This document shows, piece by piece, positions 10,600 to 25,218 of a stretch of 64,000 bases of DNA. A program made the translations under genes and the position numbers. Positions within the stretch are counted from its first letter, which is position 1; each line of letters starts with the position of its first letter. A model generated the notes under the pieces. That model was given only the letters and a program-made list of their open reading frames with translations, had not been told where the DNA came from and did no database searches. Source of the stretch: Diplocarpon mali (lineage: Eukaryota; Ascomycota; Leotiomycetes; Helotiales; Drepanopezizaceae); the NCBI GenBank assembly GCA_024741835.1, contig JAENRP010000186.1, positions 1 to 64,000 on the forward strand, given 5' to 3'.

Positions 10600-13500
10600 A
10601 AGGGCCCTTCGAGCTTTTGACCGACTTTTCGAGTACTTATAATAATTCGAAGGACCTTTATTTTCAATTAATAAATCTCTATTTTCCGATCGAACCTTAT
10701 TTGCAAACTTCATTTATATACCTAACCTTTTTTATTAGACTCTATTTAATATATCTAACTCTTTAAGCATTTCTAAGCCTTGCCTTAATACCTTTGCCTC
10801 TTAAGTGAAGTAGTTTAGTAAATATATATTCTTCGCTAAGCTTTATAATATTACTATTTTTACCGATCTAAGACTCTTATTTAAGTCAATTATAGAGACT
10901 GAGCCTTAAGCTTTCTCTATATAAGAGCTTAAGGAATTGGAAACGGCTAACCTTTATATAGTATACGCAAGGTTATATAAAGAGTATACAGCGATTCTAT
11001 CCGAATAGATTTACGCCTGCTTTCCCTTAGGAGATCTATTAAAGGCTCTTCTTCTATAGGCTTCTTATAAGGATATTAAAGATAAATATAAAATCCTAAT
11101 AAAGGAGTACTATATGCGTAAGGAAACTTAAAAGACCTAATATAAATACTATAAGCTACTCTTAGAATAGGTCTTTAAGACTATTAATAAAACGCTTTTA
11201 GCTTTTGCAATAGCTTAAGCATAAATCCAAGCTAAGAAGCTCTCTTCCTTAATACCTAATAGAGATACTCTTATAAGTGGAACTACTGCTAATAACCCGT
11301 ATACTAATTTGGTAAACTAGCAACTCTTACTCTAAGGCTTAGTATCTATTTTAAAGCGTGATATTGCACCTTTTAATAAGGCTATTTAGTCTTAAACGAG
11401 GCTCTAATACCGTAATGTATTATGCTAAAGTAAGACTAGGAGAACTAATACTTAGCAATAGATCTAGGAGTAGTAGAAGGCGTACTATTTAATAGAATAA
11501 TATAGTTTTCTTAAGATTAAAGGGAGACTAGGAGTTACTGACTTTTTAAACTCAGTTATAGTAAAGATCAATTTGAGTTAGGCGATTCGCTTAAAGGAGG
11601 AAATTATCATTAATAAGCAGATAGGAACCTTATATAAGTATAACCTAATGCAGCTAAGCCGCGCCTTAGTAGGCATTAAATCTAATAGAGTAATTGATAA
11701 TAAAGGGCTAGTAGTTTTTACTACTTAAGAGTCTCTCTTAAATGCTGAAATCCCTTTGCAAGCTCTAGCGAGCAGCTCCTAAAATCGCTCTATAAGCTTT
11801 AGAAGGGAGATCAGGCCTAAGTGCCCTTATAAAGGCTTTAAAAATCACTATTAAAAGCCCTAGGACTGTTGGAAACTATTATATGCTATAGATAGGCGTA
11901 AGGAAAATATTAAGGTTCTCTCTTTGCAAAAGGAGGTCTTACGAATACGAAAAGCGTTAAACGCAAGAGACTAGTTTAAGGGTCTTTGAGTATAGCTTAA
12001 GGAGAATAATATTATAGTAATAGCAATTAACAAATTCAAAGGAAAGGCTTTAGCCTTTAAAGAGGATAGTTTAAGCAAAAGGGAGAACTTACTAGTCTTT
12101 ATAGTAATAGATCCCTTTGCCTTCGACGCTTTTAAAGAATCGTTCAACGTCTACTACCTCTTTAAGCTAGAATGCTACCTGCTCTCCTTAAGTACGCTCC
12201 TTAATAATTGCGCAATTACTTATATTATTAATTTAAAGGATTTACTTATTATAGGCACCTTTAAGCCTTTTAGCAACTTATAGTAATATATTAAAGCAGG
12301 TACCTTAAGACTCCTAATTATTAGGAGAGGTAATAGATATATAGTAGACTCTCTTCTATAGTATGACGGCTCTCTTATAAGGATAATGCTTTGCAATATT
12401 GCTATTATAAAGGAGTTTACTATTAATATTATTTCAAAGAGGCTCCTCGCGGATAAGGGTTTTTAGTACTTTAGAGTAGACCTTACTTTGCGCTCTAAGA
12501 GCATTAGAGACTTTATAAAGCGAGCTTAGTTAAAGCATTGCTATAATCTCGTTTTCTTTAAATATAAGCCTATTAACTATTTAGATCTTCTAAATATGCT
12601 TTAATATAACTTCTCTACTTTAATAGCGTTCCTTATAGCTAAGACAACGCTTTATAATAGGTTCCAGTCTAGCTATACACCTATTAGGGTATAGGATAAT
12701 AATACGTATACTTAGTACCTTTATATTAGCCACCTAGGCGCAAAGGCTCTTTAAGTGCTAGTTAAGTACGCTAGGGGAGTGAAGATCAAGGGAATACAAA
12801 GGCTAAAGTACCCTATATATATAGTAGTATCTGCTAAGCAAGTTATTTCTCGCGCTACCTTTAAGAACCGATCTCTAAGGCCCTTCTTTAAGATCTCCTA
12901 GGATCTCTTTAACTTTTTAAATAACTTATATAATAGTTGCTTATAAGTTCTTTTAATTAAGGATAAGTATAGTAGTATACTTTAGACGTTCCTACTAAGA
13001 TCAAAGGGCAAAGACGTAGTTATAAAGGTCCTTTAAGCCTTTAAAGTATAAGTAAAACGCTAATATAGGCTTTTCATTTATAAGATTAGGTAAGATAATA
13101 ATACTTTAGTAATCTCCTTAAGGGAAGACTCTTTTATAAAGTACCAGAGATAGGTAAAAGAGGAAAGAATCGATTTAGAGCTTACTCTTACTTATATATA
13201 CTAACCTAATAGAGGCGCGGAGCAAGTAAGAAGGGAGTTGATTAAACGCTTTATTAAAATGAGGATCTACGCTAGGCTTTTAGCAAGCCTTTGGCCAAAG
13301 GTTGTAAAGGCTGCTATATACCTTTATAATATCTCTTTACTTATTAGAAAGAAGATGATCTTATTAAGCAAAGCTCTTTATAATTAGTTTAAGTAGTATT
13401 TTCAATTCTATAAGCCGCTACTTATTAAGTAGATAATAGCAAGCTTAAAGCCTAACTAGAGTCGCGTTTATATATATAGTACTTATATATACCCTTTAAT

Positions 13501-16420
13501 TAAAGAGAGGAAGGCAGAAAGGGACCGCCGAACCTTTAAAATTGAACTATAAGGGCACTTAAGTTACTTAATTGGATATATTACCTTTAATATTTATAGA
13601 ATTTAAGTTCCTATGCTTTAGTGAGTAATAATAACTTATAATATCGAATTCGATAAGTCTCTCTTTTATAGTCCAAAAGCTAAGCGCGCAAACCCTATAT
13701 CGCGCTAAGAACTTAAGATAACCCTCTAATTGATTAGAGAGGGAGAAGGAGCTTAAGATGCTAAGTTTAAAGGCATTTTTAAAGAATTAGAGCTTATCGC
13801 AAAGCCGAACGCAATCGCCGTAGAAGAAGCTACTATATAAGAAGAGCTTATATTATAAACTAACGCTACTCTATAGCCTTTAACTAATAATATAAAAGGC
13901 CTTAACTTAAATCCAAATTCTCTAAAAGACCTGCTTAGAAACTTAAAGGTAGAAGCAAGCGAATTAAAAGCTACTTCGCTAGTCTTTAAGAAGGCAAATA
14001 GCAACCAAAGCTTAGAGGTGATGATTCCTTATAAAGGCCCTATTAAAGAAGGAACTGTAGACAACTTTAAGGGAGTCTTTAAAGACGAGTTTTATAAGGC
14101 AATTGGCAGATCTTTAGCTGCTATTCTACGCAAGAATAGAAATGGCTTAAAGGCTTTAAAATAGAGTCTTTAGTTATAAAGGCAGGCCTTAATAAACTCT
14201 AGTAAAAGGCTAAAGGTACTACTGCCAAGATCTAAGAGGAGCTTTAATAGTCTTATAAGAAGCGACTTAGTAAAAGGAGTAGGCCTTAATAATATAATAC
14301 CTCAAGTTATAATACTAGCTTAAAGATTATAAGCTTAAGAGATAAAGCTACTTAGACTTTTAAAGGAACCTTTAGTAATAATAAAAATAGAAGAAGAGAC
14401 TTATAGAAAAAAGCGCAAGGAGGAACTCCCTCTTCTTAAGTAAAAGAGGATAAGACGCTTAAGTGTTAAGTAATAGGAGACTTTAAAAGTATATATTACT
14501 ACTTTAAAGTATATACTCTTTTAAAGTAATATTGATTTACCCTACTCCTTATATACGCAAGAGTTTGTATTAACCTTTTAAGCGAACGAATAAATAAGGG
14601 AAGATAGGAAGGACTATTTAATAGTTTATATAGTTGTTAAAACTGCAGTTAATAAGTAGGCAAAGGATAGAGCGCAGTCTCCTAACCGCCTATAGCACTA
14701 AGGCTCTTTGCCAAAGCCTCCGAAAGGATAGCTAGACTTAGAGAAGCACCTTTTTAATAAATGATTTAAAAAAGGAAGGCGCTAGGAGATTAAGAATTTA
14801 AAGTCTTAAAGTTGCTAGAGAATCGTATAAAGGGACTACTTAAAGCCTTTGCTAATATTATTAAAATGGGTTTTTACCTATAAAGTCAATAGCTTTAGCA
14901 AGCTTTTAAAGTGCCGATTATAGCTAGTTGTATAAAGGGATCTCTAAGATAAAGCTTTAATTTTCTTAACCTATGCAACTACGCTCGCAGTAAGGTCTTT
15001 CAAAGTACTAATAGTACTTACTATATACTTTAATATAAAAGTAAAGCAGTTCGATATTATTAACGCGTTTATTAACGCTTCTAAAGACCTAAGGAGTGCT
15101 CTAGTCATATACTTCTTATTAGATGGCTTTAAGTGCCCTAGTATAGTAGTAGAACTGGACCGCGCGCTTTATAGGCTGAAAGACTCTTTAGCGCTATAGT
15201 ATAAGAACTTCGTAGGAACGCTTAAAGGCCTTTAACTTAAGCTACTAGGCGAAAAGCCTTATATTTTCATAATAAAGGATCGTATAGTCTTTATAGCGTT
15301 TTATATCGATAATATTCAAGTATTATATAAGGCCTTTAACTTAGATCAAGCGATTCATTTAATTAAAGACCTAAAGAGGGTATATAAGCTTACTATTATA
15401 AGAGATATCTCCTAATTCCTTAGAGTAAGGATTATTTAAGATAAGAAGGTAAAGAGGATCTCTTTAGTTTATAATACCTATATTAAGAAGATCGTTCAAA
15501 AGTTCGAAGCTAATATAAGGAAAGTGCCTAGTACTTTACTATTAAAGAAGGAGTTTATTAAGAACTTAGGGCAAGCTTCTTTAGAAAAGGTAAAGGAGTA
15601 TTAAGAGAAAATAGGCTCTATTCTCTATATAGTAATTATAATACGCTTAGATATTGTATTTATAGCCTCCTAATTATCTTTCTTCTTAATTAATCTAAGC
15701 TTTAAGCACCTCTTAGCCGTAGACTAGACGCTTCGATACTTATATAGCACGCGCTTCTTAAGAATTGCATATAGCTTTAAGGCTAAGGAATACCAATTGG
15801 TCGCGTCTTTAAATACTTCTTTTAAAGATAATCAAAAGACCTGTAGATCCTCTTAAGGATACGTCTTCTTCCTATTTAAAGGACTGATTATTTAAAAAGC
15901 GAATCGCCAAGCGACTATTACGCTCTCCTTTATTAAAGTAGAACTCTATAGTATAGTTTCTATTACAAAGGAGATAATAGCTATAAAACGCCTCTTTAAG
16001 GAGATTCGCATAGACTCCCTCTTTAAATAAAATATATATTATAATAACTAATAGACAATTCGGCTAATTATTATAGAGAATAAGAAAATTAAAATAAGCC
16101 TTTAATATATCGAAATTAGTAATATATAGATCCGCTAAGAGTATTAAAGAGGAAGCTTTTAAATAATCTACCTCCCTACTAAGGAGATATATACAAACGG
16201 GCTTATTAAGAACCTGGACCGCTAGAAGTTTAAGAGCTTTATTCGTTTATTAAACCTTTAGAGCTTTTAAATAATCGTTTAACAACTTATACTTATTAGC
16301 AAGTAATTACTTATTATTAAGAGACTTATATTTATAAGCTCTTACTCTCTTATAGTTATATTTATTTATTTTCTCTTATAAAGTATATTATAAAAGCTTC
16401 TCCTTTTCTAAAAATATAAG
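10600..16420 (+). pseudogene. Element B gag-pol polyprotein remnant (Copia)
   Basis: Plus strand, stops read as former Gln or Trp codons. Gag occupies about 10700-12000; the GAG-pre-integrase and integrase region 12650-13500 contains HLGAKALQVLVKYARG; RT is 14850-15700 and RNase H follows to about 16250. The RT catalytic motif reads YIDN at 15302-15313 instead of YVDD, the second Asp changed to Asn by G-to-A. Gag, integrase, RT, RNase H order is Copia. Dozens of TAA/TAG stops mean it is dead. Confidence 0.85.
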
Positions 16421-16539
16421 AATAGGTAATGTTCTTAAGCTGCTATTATAAGGCGCGACCCTTCCTTAGATCCTCTTAGCTAAGGCTAGGAGCTATGAAG
16501 CTATAGTCATAAGCTCTATACGGATCTCCTTTTAAGAGA

Positions 16540-16860
16540 GGCTTAAAGGCACTCCCTCGGCTAAAGGCCTGCCGGCGAATATACTAGCGACGGCAGGGGC
16601 AAAGGCGGGGAGTGCGGTAGGGGCGGCGGCAAAGGCGGGAGCGGCGATAGCAAGGGCTAGGAAGATAAAGGGAGATATAAAAGGGTTGGCGGCAGCGGTA
16701 GTAGCAGGGATAAGAGTGGCAGTAGCGGTAAGCAGGGGAAACGGGGCGGTAGAGGATAGGCCGGCGGCGAACGCAAATAGGATGCTAGGAGCAGGAGAGG
16801 TAGTAGCACTACTACTTGCAAGAGTAGCAGGCCCTCTTAGCACTAGGGTCCGATCGCTCT
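16540..16860. other. GC-rich Gly/Ala-codon island in the 3' region of element B
   Basis: About 300 bp rich in ggc, gcg and gca triplets inside otherwise AT-rich DNA. Open frames exist on both strands, but they are low-complexity shadows of the triplet pattern, and I do not call a gene. An analogous patch follows RNase H in element A (31330-31480), and B's own 3' side has another at 25240-25330. It contains few CpA dinucleotides, which may explain why it kept its GC content. Confidence 0.5.
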
Positions 16861-17166
16861 TATCTTTTAAAATCAGCCTAAAACTTAATAAGACTTAATA
16901 AGACGTACTATAGAAGCTTTAAAGCGCACCCTTTATTATATTAAGTAATAGTGCTACCTCCTCTTTAAAGGCACCGCGGGCGCGAGCCGATATAATAGCC
17001 TTTTAAGAGGCAAAGAGAAGGCCGCTAGCCTACTAGCAGCTATTGCTTAGTATAGTATAATAGATATAATGCGCACTAAAGGTGCTATTAAAGTACTAAT
17101 AATCGAGATTACTAGTACTCTTATATATAATATAGTATACGCATGCGTTATTATATTCTATTATAG

Positions 17167-17465
17167 TATTGGTACGCAGATTCCTATGCAGGAGGCAATC
17201 TGCCCTTGTTCCTAGGGTCATCCTATATAGCTATACCATATGCGATATAAGGGGTTTTATATGTATTCCAGACGGCTATTCAGCTAGAGGACCTCGGAAG
17301 GATATCTATATACGGCTAGGAGGGACTATAAGAAGGAGGACATTTATAAGTATAAAGGTACTATCTCAGTTATATAAAGATAGATAGATATTATAATAGA
17401 TTCCTTTTTATAATAAGTACTCAATTATATTTATATGAATATCGATTACTAGTATAGAACCTATA
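17167..17465 (+). repeat. Element C 5' LTR
   Basis: A 299-bp copy of 24915-25213. Starts tattggtacgcag (former TGTTGG) and ends gaacctata. Confidence 0.92.
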
Positions 17466-17899
17466 CTAATTAGTAGTAGCACCTTTACTATAGATAGCAA
17501 GGTTATTAAACTAAAGAATTCTTTCTTAATTTAAGGAGTATTTAATTATATTTCTGGCTTACCTTAAATACTAACCTAAATGTATGAAGTAATATCAGTT
17601 ACTACTAAAGGGGAAAAGGCGAAAGGTACGCGAATCGAGCTAGAGTTATTACTTTAAAGGTAGATACTATCCTCTTCTACTTGCGTTCTATTATATATTA
17701 CAATTAGGGCAAAACCGGAATGCAATCAGTATCCTAACTATAATTAGATAATAGTATAATAATACGCAAAATACAACTATATTAGACTTCTTTTAGACCC
17801 TATTAAGGTGTAGAGTAATATTTAGATAATATTAGGAAATGATTAAGGGAGGACTATTAATGCCGCTTAATCTAAGGCAACCCCAGATACTAAGAGACC

Positions 17900-20800
17900 T
17901 CGAAAGGGATATAAGACCCTAGGAGGATCAACTTAGCGAAAAGGCCCTTAGACTAAAAGATCAATACGTAAAGAACTTTTAAAAGATATTATAAGATAGC
18001 AAAAGGAGAGGGTTATACCTTACTAAAGACTTCTAAAAGGAGTTCTAAGATTGGATAGTTAGCGACTTTAAATCGCTAGATAAGGACGTTCGACAACGCC
18101 TAAGGGACGACCTTCGGTACTATAGAGTATACGTTTAGCGTAAGAAAGGTGTTTCGATCGGCTAAGCACTTTTCGATATAGTATATTAAAAAGGAAACAA
18201 GTAGCTAAAAGATTAGCTAGAGTCATAGACCTAAGAAGTACTAAACTCAGTTATAGTATAATCTCCGAGATATAGAATAAGGTTTACCTTAGAATTTGCC
18301 GAATCTATACAAATAAGCAAGCCACCTGCTTAAAGGGTTACTATAGCTAAATAGGAGATACTACGCTAAGACTCGCTTTAGCAAGGATACCTTAGATATA
18401 ATAATACTTTGTAAGATAACTTATATAAAGCGGACACTTTAAGATAAACAATCGAATAGTATAACTTTAAAAGAATACCTTATCAATCTCGATTAGGACG
18501 AACCTTAGTTTTGCAATACCTAAAGATCCTAAATCCGATACTAATGCTACCGATCTAACTAAGAGACGGATCGTTGCTACCCTTTGCTATAGGAAAGGGT
18601 TTAAGAGCGCTTTTAGACTTTAACTGAAGCGACGCTTAACTATCTTAATATATTATAGAACCTTTAACTTTAAATTAGGCTAAAACCCTTATAAATCTAA
18701 GTAAGATATATATTAAAGAGACTTAGTACTTAAGCAGGAAAGATCACTTTAATAAAAAGCTTTATATATTTGCAGATTTATACTAAAGAGCCTTTATTAA
18801 TTAAAGCATATAATATAGAGCTTTTCCATCTATACTATAAGACTCGGCCTTGATATACTACTATTAGTACTTGTAAAATAAGAACTTCAAGTTCGCCAAG
18901 CTAGTAGAGGCTATTCAGGCCAATTACAAGACCAAAGAGAGAAGTAGCAGATTCTTAAGGAAGTGGTTTCGGCTGACATTTGACTTATTCTAATAAGAAG
19001 ACTATTAAAGGGGGAAACCGATCCTAACCTAACTTGAGAACTATACTAAGGAGCTATAAAACTTGCAATTAGGCCTATATACTAGTATAAGGAACGATCG
19101 ATCGATTAGAGATAGACTTATATAAGGTATTTCTAAGAATCAGCTATTCTAAATAGCACTTTTTAAGCTACTAGCGACATTCCTAGCTCTATTAGATAGC
19201 TTATAGGCTTGCGTAGGAGTAGTTGCCTAAGACGGACCATCTAGACCTTAGTACCCTAGTTCAGCTACTAATAGACCCCGATATTATTTAACTAAAGAGC
19301 AAGGGCATTCTATAGCGTACTTTTCAAATAGAAAAATAAAGTTTGCCTAAGGTAATAAGAGAGGAACAACCTTCTAACTAAAACCAGGCTATATAAGGTG
19401 TATTATATATTAGAAAAAGGACTACTATAGTAGCAAGCACTCAGAAGAAGAAAGAGCCGCCTAGAAGTCTCGCTATATAGTAAGCCAATAAGCCAAAGGC
19501 TATAAGCTAATAGATAAAATATATAAGGCATACCTTACTTAAGAAGATAATAGAGTATATTTAAAAGGTAATAGGATTGATAAGGATAAATAGGAAACGT
19601 CTTCAAAAGAAGAGGACTAAGCAATTAGCGACCTTAAGGATAGTAATATCAACTTTATTATAGTATTCCTAGCTTCTAAAAAGGAGTATAACTTGAGAAC
19701 CGTGCTTAACTAGCTTAAAAAGCAAAAGGCTAAATACCTTTTAATAATAAGGGTCAATAAACCCATACAAATGGACCTTAAGGTATTTATAACTTAATAG
19801 ACGGATCAGTTCTTTTAAGGATTCTTAATTAATATAAGCGCCTTAAATAAAAATGTAAGAGGAATTAACTAATTTAAAGCCCTATAAAATATATAGGACG
19901 CAGTTCTAGCTCCACTTAGTACTGAAAAGTATAAAATTACCTTTAGGGCAGGTTTACAAAATGCAATTAGCAAAATAACTATTCAAATACCGGCAGGCCT
20001 TATAGAGTTCTTAATTATAAAGGCAAATATACTGTTTTTAATCTGCTTATAACAACTTGATAAAATGGGAGCTAAATATAATAATCTGCGCAATTTGCTT
20101 ATAATCGGTAAGGAGAAATACTTAATTATTAGAAAACATAGGCACTTATAGCTTCTACTTAATATAACAGAGCAACTTCTAATAACTTTAAAGGGTATAA
20201 TCAATATATGCCACTTAATAGAAATAGAGATCTAAAGGCTATATAAAAGATTCAGATATCTATTAGTAAAACGCCTTAAATACCTCTTAAACTAGGCCAG
20301 TTATAATATCGACTCTAGCATTATAGTAAGAGTAAGGGAAATATGCTAATATTATCAACTCTACGCCAATGCTCTTTATAGATTCCGATTCAAGCTATAA
20401 GACAATATCGACTTTAATTATACTATATATATTGATATTACTTAGTTCGGTAGAAGGAATGCCCTTTATATAATTGATGAAGCAATAGGATTTAAAGCCG
20501 TAAGGTTCTTATAGAAGGGAATAAGAGCACATTCGGCCGACGCAGTATTTTAAGCCCTTAAATTGGCTTAGCTAGATACCTATATTAGACCTCTTAATTT
20601 TATAATATACGATTATAGTACTAACTTCAACTCGGCAGAGTTTAGAAGCTCTTTAAGATTTATAAGAATAACCCTTAAACTGGTTCTTATAAAGGCGCAC
20701 TACTCTATTAGCAAGGTCGAATAGTATTATTACCCTTTAAGATATACCTTTGAGATAATAACAGCTAAATACCCCTAATTGAGCGACGATAAGAGGCTGT

Positions 20801-23060
20801 AAATAGCTATTAAAGCAATCAACGATATAGCAGGGCTTAATAGAATGATTCCTACCTTACTCGTTTTCAAGGTATATCTAAGGCTAATTGAACTAGATTT
20901 ACTAAATCTGTCGGTAAAATAGAGGGTAGTAATAATTAAGAAGGCTATAAAGGAAGTAAGGAAGATCTATACTACTCGCAAGGTTAATAACACTTTAGGC
21001 ATAAGAAATGGCCCTAGAACTACTTATATCTACGATTTAAAGCTGAAAGACCTAGTGTTAATATATTAGGAGAAGGGAGGATAGATAGGCCTATTCGAGT
21101 TCCTAGGCTTAGAGAACGAAACCTATATAGTCAATATCGGCGGTAGAATAAGGCACTTTAGATCGATAAGCGTACGTCTATTCAAAATCGATAATAAAGA
21201 AAACTGCTTAGAGGAAACTAAAGGAATTAAACCTAAGGATCGAACGACTATTGAAAGGGAGTAGAGTGCAACTAATATTAATAAAGAAGTAGAGCCCTTT
21301 TGCTTAGCTGAGCCGCAACTTAATAGCTGCAAGCAATTGCCAAGAGTAGAGGTTCCCTTTATTAAGCCTATTTCCGGCCTTCCTATAATCGATAACAATT
21401 ATAATACTAAGATATAGATATCCTTTAGAGCAGACGATAAGCTATATATAGCCAAATCGGAGGTATTCTTAATAGAGAAGGAGAATAGGGACTAGAAACT
21501 ATTGCAAAAGCTATAGGCAAAAGGCAAGATTACCACTCCTAGGCGCCCTTTTTAGCAATTTCGCCTAAAGGATAACCAAGGGCTAATAAATAAAGAGGTA
21601 TTTATACTAATAAATAAAAATGACCTTACTATAAAAGGCAAAAGGATCTTCAAATTGAGAATGGTTGATAAGATAAAGGAGAAGGAGATAGATCACCCAT
21701 TTAAGAAATCACGCCTAATTATATAAGCCTAGAACGATACTAGCAAGAAGGAGGAAGGTATAATTACTTAATCCTTAACTATCTAATAAGCAAGCTAACG
21801 CCTTTTAGTATTACTTTCGGTATTAATCCGAGAACACTTTAAGGAATAGGGTAAGGAGGGCATTCTCGGCCTATAGGATATTATATAAGCATATACCTAG
21901 GCAGCTTTAAAGCTACTATGCGATATATTTATATTTCCTTTATAAGATATCGCTAAGTTATTCCCTATAGGTACGGTCTTTAAAGTAGTACTGCTGCTTT
22001 ATAGCATTCCCGAATTAGGAAATTACTAGTTTAGCACCTACTATAAGTACTATTGTAGCAATCTTAGTATAGCTAACTCAACTTATAACCCTTGTCTATT
22101 ATTAACCTTAAGCACTTCTCCCTTTTTTAATATAGTAGGAATATAAACGGATAACACTTTGATACTTAAAGAAGTAGACTTCTTAAAAAAGGAGGAGGAC
22201 GAGATTAAAAGGGTAGGATTCTTTATAAAGCTAATATAGCACCTATTGAGCGCTGAATTACTAGCTTTCAATAGGTGTATTATTTCCTAAGAAGGGGATA
22301 TAGTATATATGCGATAAAAGGGCCAGGGCTAAAGGCTGGAACTAGTCGATACTTCTCAAGAGGGCTATAAGTAATAATACCTAAAGTAGAGAGTAAAAGG
22401 AGCTTATTTAGCTATAATCTGCTAGCTAAAAGCTTCCTTCGATTTGTTAGCGGCAGCCTAATACTAGGATCCGATAGTTTAGGATATAGAGAATCTGAAT
22501 AAGCGACTTAAATAGATTCGAAATAACCTTAAAAGAGGCCTGACCTACCTTGCTATTAATTTGCAAAATGCTAAACTATTTGCATTTATCGATAGATCTT
22601 TTGCTAATAATAAGGATTTAAGCTCGCAGATCGGCTATATTATTATACTAGCTATTAAAGAGGAAGGAGAATCGCAATTTACTTTAAAAGGCAATATTCT
22701 ATACTATAGCTCGACGAAGTATAAGAGAGTGATAAAAGCTATACTAGCCTTTGAACTATATGCTATAGTAGCGGGTATTAATATACTAGTTTCTATAGCT
22801 ACGATAATCGATATAGTAATAGCTAAGCTGAGTCTACCCTGCCTCTCTACTATTATGTGTATAGATTCCCTCTCCTTATATAAGTGTATTGTCAAATTAG
22901 GTACTATAAAGGAGAAGCGATTGATAATCGATATAATAGCTATTCGATAATTGTATAAGAATAGGGAGCTTATAAAGATACGTTAGATCGATGGTGCTAG
23001 TAACCCTGCCGACGCTATAATAAAAGCTAATCCAAATTAGGCCCTTTAGCAACTAGTAGA
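17900..23060 (+). pseudogene. Element C gag-pol polyprotein remnant (Copia)
   Basis: Plus strand. Gag is about 17950-19350. GAG-pre-integrase and integrase cover 19980-21250 (EIEIQRLYKRF resembles the usual LHRRFGHPS region). RT is about 21600-22480, with QTDN at 22144-22155 in place of QTDD. RNase H at 22540-23050 is the best preserved part, with a 129-codon open stretch (22561-22950) reading LFAFIDRSFANNKDLSSQIG and ending in the ASNPADA region. The arrangement matches a common fungal Copia lineage. Gln codons have become stops throughout. Confidence 0.87.
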
Positions 23061-23214
23061 CACTAATTCGATAACTATTAAGAAGGAGGGATAGGTACAA
23101 AGGCTTATTAAGGCATAACTAGACCTAAAAAGGTCCTAGATTGACGATCTCCGATATTTTTAATTGCAAGCTATTAGTAATTTTTTTATTTATTTTTTTT
23201 ATTTTTACTATAAG

Positions 23215-23310
23215 ATATATTTATACACTTGCTATTACTACCTTCTTTTTATCTTTTCTTACTTATACTTGCTATTACTACCTTTTTTTATCTTTTCTTA
23301 CTTACCTATG
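23215..23310. repeat. Two tandem copies of a ~39-bp T-rich unit in element C 3' region
   Basis: The unit acttgctattactacctt followed by a T-rich ttttatcttttcttactta segment occurs twice in succession just after RNase H. It lies in the untranslated 3' part of element C. Confidence 0.6.
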
Positions 23311-24914
23311 CGTACTTGCATTTTTTTTATTACTTAAGTAGTACTTAAGAAGGAGGTTATGGCAAAGTAGCAATTATTATATTACTAAAGATAATGATCT
23401 ATTAACGATTCTACCTCTAATAAGCACTTATCTTAAGCACTAGGATTTCTAAGGTATAGATCCCTAAACCCCTAAGGCCTAAAAGCCTTACTACTTAAAG
23501 CAGCGGCCAAGTTGGCCTACTCCTCTTAAGCTTGCACTTAAGCAAAAGCGGCCGCGATCTCCTTTAGATTCAGCTTATCTAGATCACTAAGATCTAGATC
23601 CCTACCTTTTAAAGAGCCTTTAAAAGGCACCTATCTGCTCTTGCCTTTTTAGCAGCGGATATTATTAAAGGGAGCTTAAGAGCGGCCCTTAGCTAAGCTA
23701 AATAGCCCCTTTATATACTAGAGGGAGCTGAGCACCTTGGCGCCTTAAGTTTTAAGACGCCCGAGGGCAGTATTGCTGCCTTAGATAGCGTGCAATAGAT
23801 CCTGCGAATAGTTAGTTATTAATATTAAATAGATTTAAGGGCATATATAGCTTGCTAGGTATTCGCAAGGTCGATACTATAGTAGAGAGTATAAGCTTCA
23901 TTTAGCTAAGCTAGCTAAAAGGCATCTTAAGTCTTTAGGACTATAGAGATTTATATCTAAGTCTCCTTAGATAGGATTTAGGCCGCCTCTTAGATCGCTT
24001 TAATATTGCTGCTAACCCGAGCATCCTAGAGGATAATATAATTATCTTAAGCTTAAATAGGTATCTAGAATAGATATCTATCAAAGGTTATTAAAGCAAA
24101 AGGATATTAAAGGGCACTTACTAGGATATACTTTACCTACTACGTAATATAGTAGTTATACTTCTTAAAAGTAAGAGTATTAAAGGCGCATATATAGCTG
24201 GTATTATTCTTATTAGCCTCTTTTTTTAATATTATATGCGTATAATATATATATAGCACTCGAAAGGCCTTAGGCAGATCTTCTAAGTTGTATTTGAGTA
24301 CTATCTAAGTTAGTAATATATATATTAAAAGGGGTCGGCCAACTATTAGGGCACTTACTAATAATAATGATATTAGTAATAAGATAATATAGGATAAGAT
24401 CTACTAAAGGGTTAATTAACTTAAAAGTAAGAAGGGGAATCGACCTACTTATAAGAAGTAGGAGTTAGAGTTAAGAGATTAAGGGAGGAGGGAAGCTTAA
24501 TATATATACCTTCTTAAAGGCTCCTCTTTTCCCTTCTATAGATTATTATAATTTATAGCTATAGTAGATTATAACTTTAGATAACTCTTTAATAAAGAGT
24601 CTCAAACCTACTAGAACGCAACTGGATTATAATCGCACTACTATAAGGCTCGAATAAAGACTTTAGATTACTTCTATCACTTAAACACCTTTCCTTTCCC
24701 TCTTTACTATTTGCCTTTATCTTTACTATTCTACTTTCTATATATTATCCTTACTACCTATTATACCTACCTTTACTATTAAGCTATTTGTCTTTGCTAT
24801 TTTATTCTTTATTACTATTTGATTATTTGCTATCGATCTGCCTCCTTTATATACCTATTCTATATACTTCCTTATGCGAGTTGAAAAGGTCTTTTCAAAA
24901 GAGAGTATTGCTAA

Positions 24915-25213
24915 TATTAGTATGCAGATTCCTATATAAGAGGCAATCTGCCCTTGTTCTTAAGGTCATCCTATATAGCTATACCATATGCGATATAAGG
25001 GGTTTCGTATATATTCCGGACGGCTATTCAGCCGGAGGACCTTAGAAGGATATCTATATACGGCTAGGAGGGACTATAGGAAGGAGGACATTTATAGGTA
25101 TAAAGGTACCATCTCAGTTATATAAAGATAGACAGATATTATAATAAATTCCTTTTTATAATAAGTACTCAACTATATTCATATAAATATCGATTACCGG
25201 TATAGAACCTATA
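24915..25213 (+). repeat. Element C 3' LTR
   Basis: A 299-bp copy of 17167-17465, followed by TSD TATAG (25214-25218). Confidence 0.92.
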
Positions 25214-25218
25214 TATAG

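Larger units (their letters stand above)
17167..25213 (+). mobile_element. Element C: Ty1/Copia retrotransposon nested in B
   Basis: LTRs of 299 bp at 17167-17465 and 24915-25213, TSD TATAG at 17162-17166 and 25214-25218. It inserted into the 3' non-coding part of B and is the innermost level of the A-B-C stack, so it should be the youngest of the three insertions. Length 8,047 bp. Its 3' region after RNase H is long (about 23060-24914). Confidence 0.92.

Noticed and set aside
16532..16843. 103-codon minus-strand and 70-codon plus-strand Ala-rich frames
   Set aside because: Products of a GC-triplet repeat that is open on both strands, within element B; no protein features.
23141..23341. 66-codon hydrophobic plus-strand frame
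   Set aside because: T-rich tandem repeat in the 3' region of element C that translates as Phe/Leu/Tyr; not a gene.
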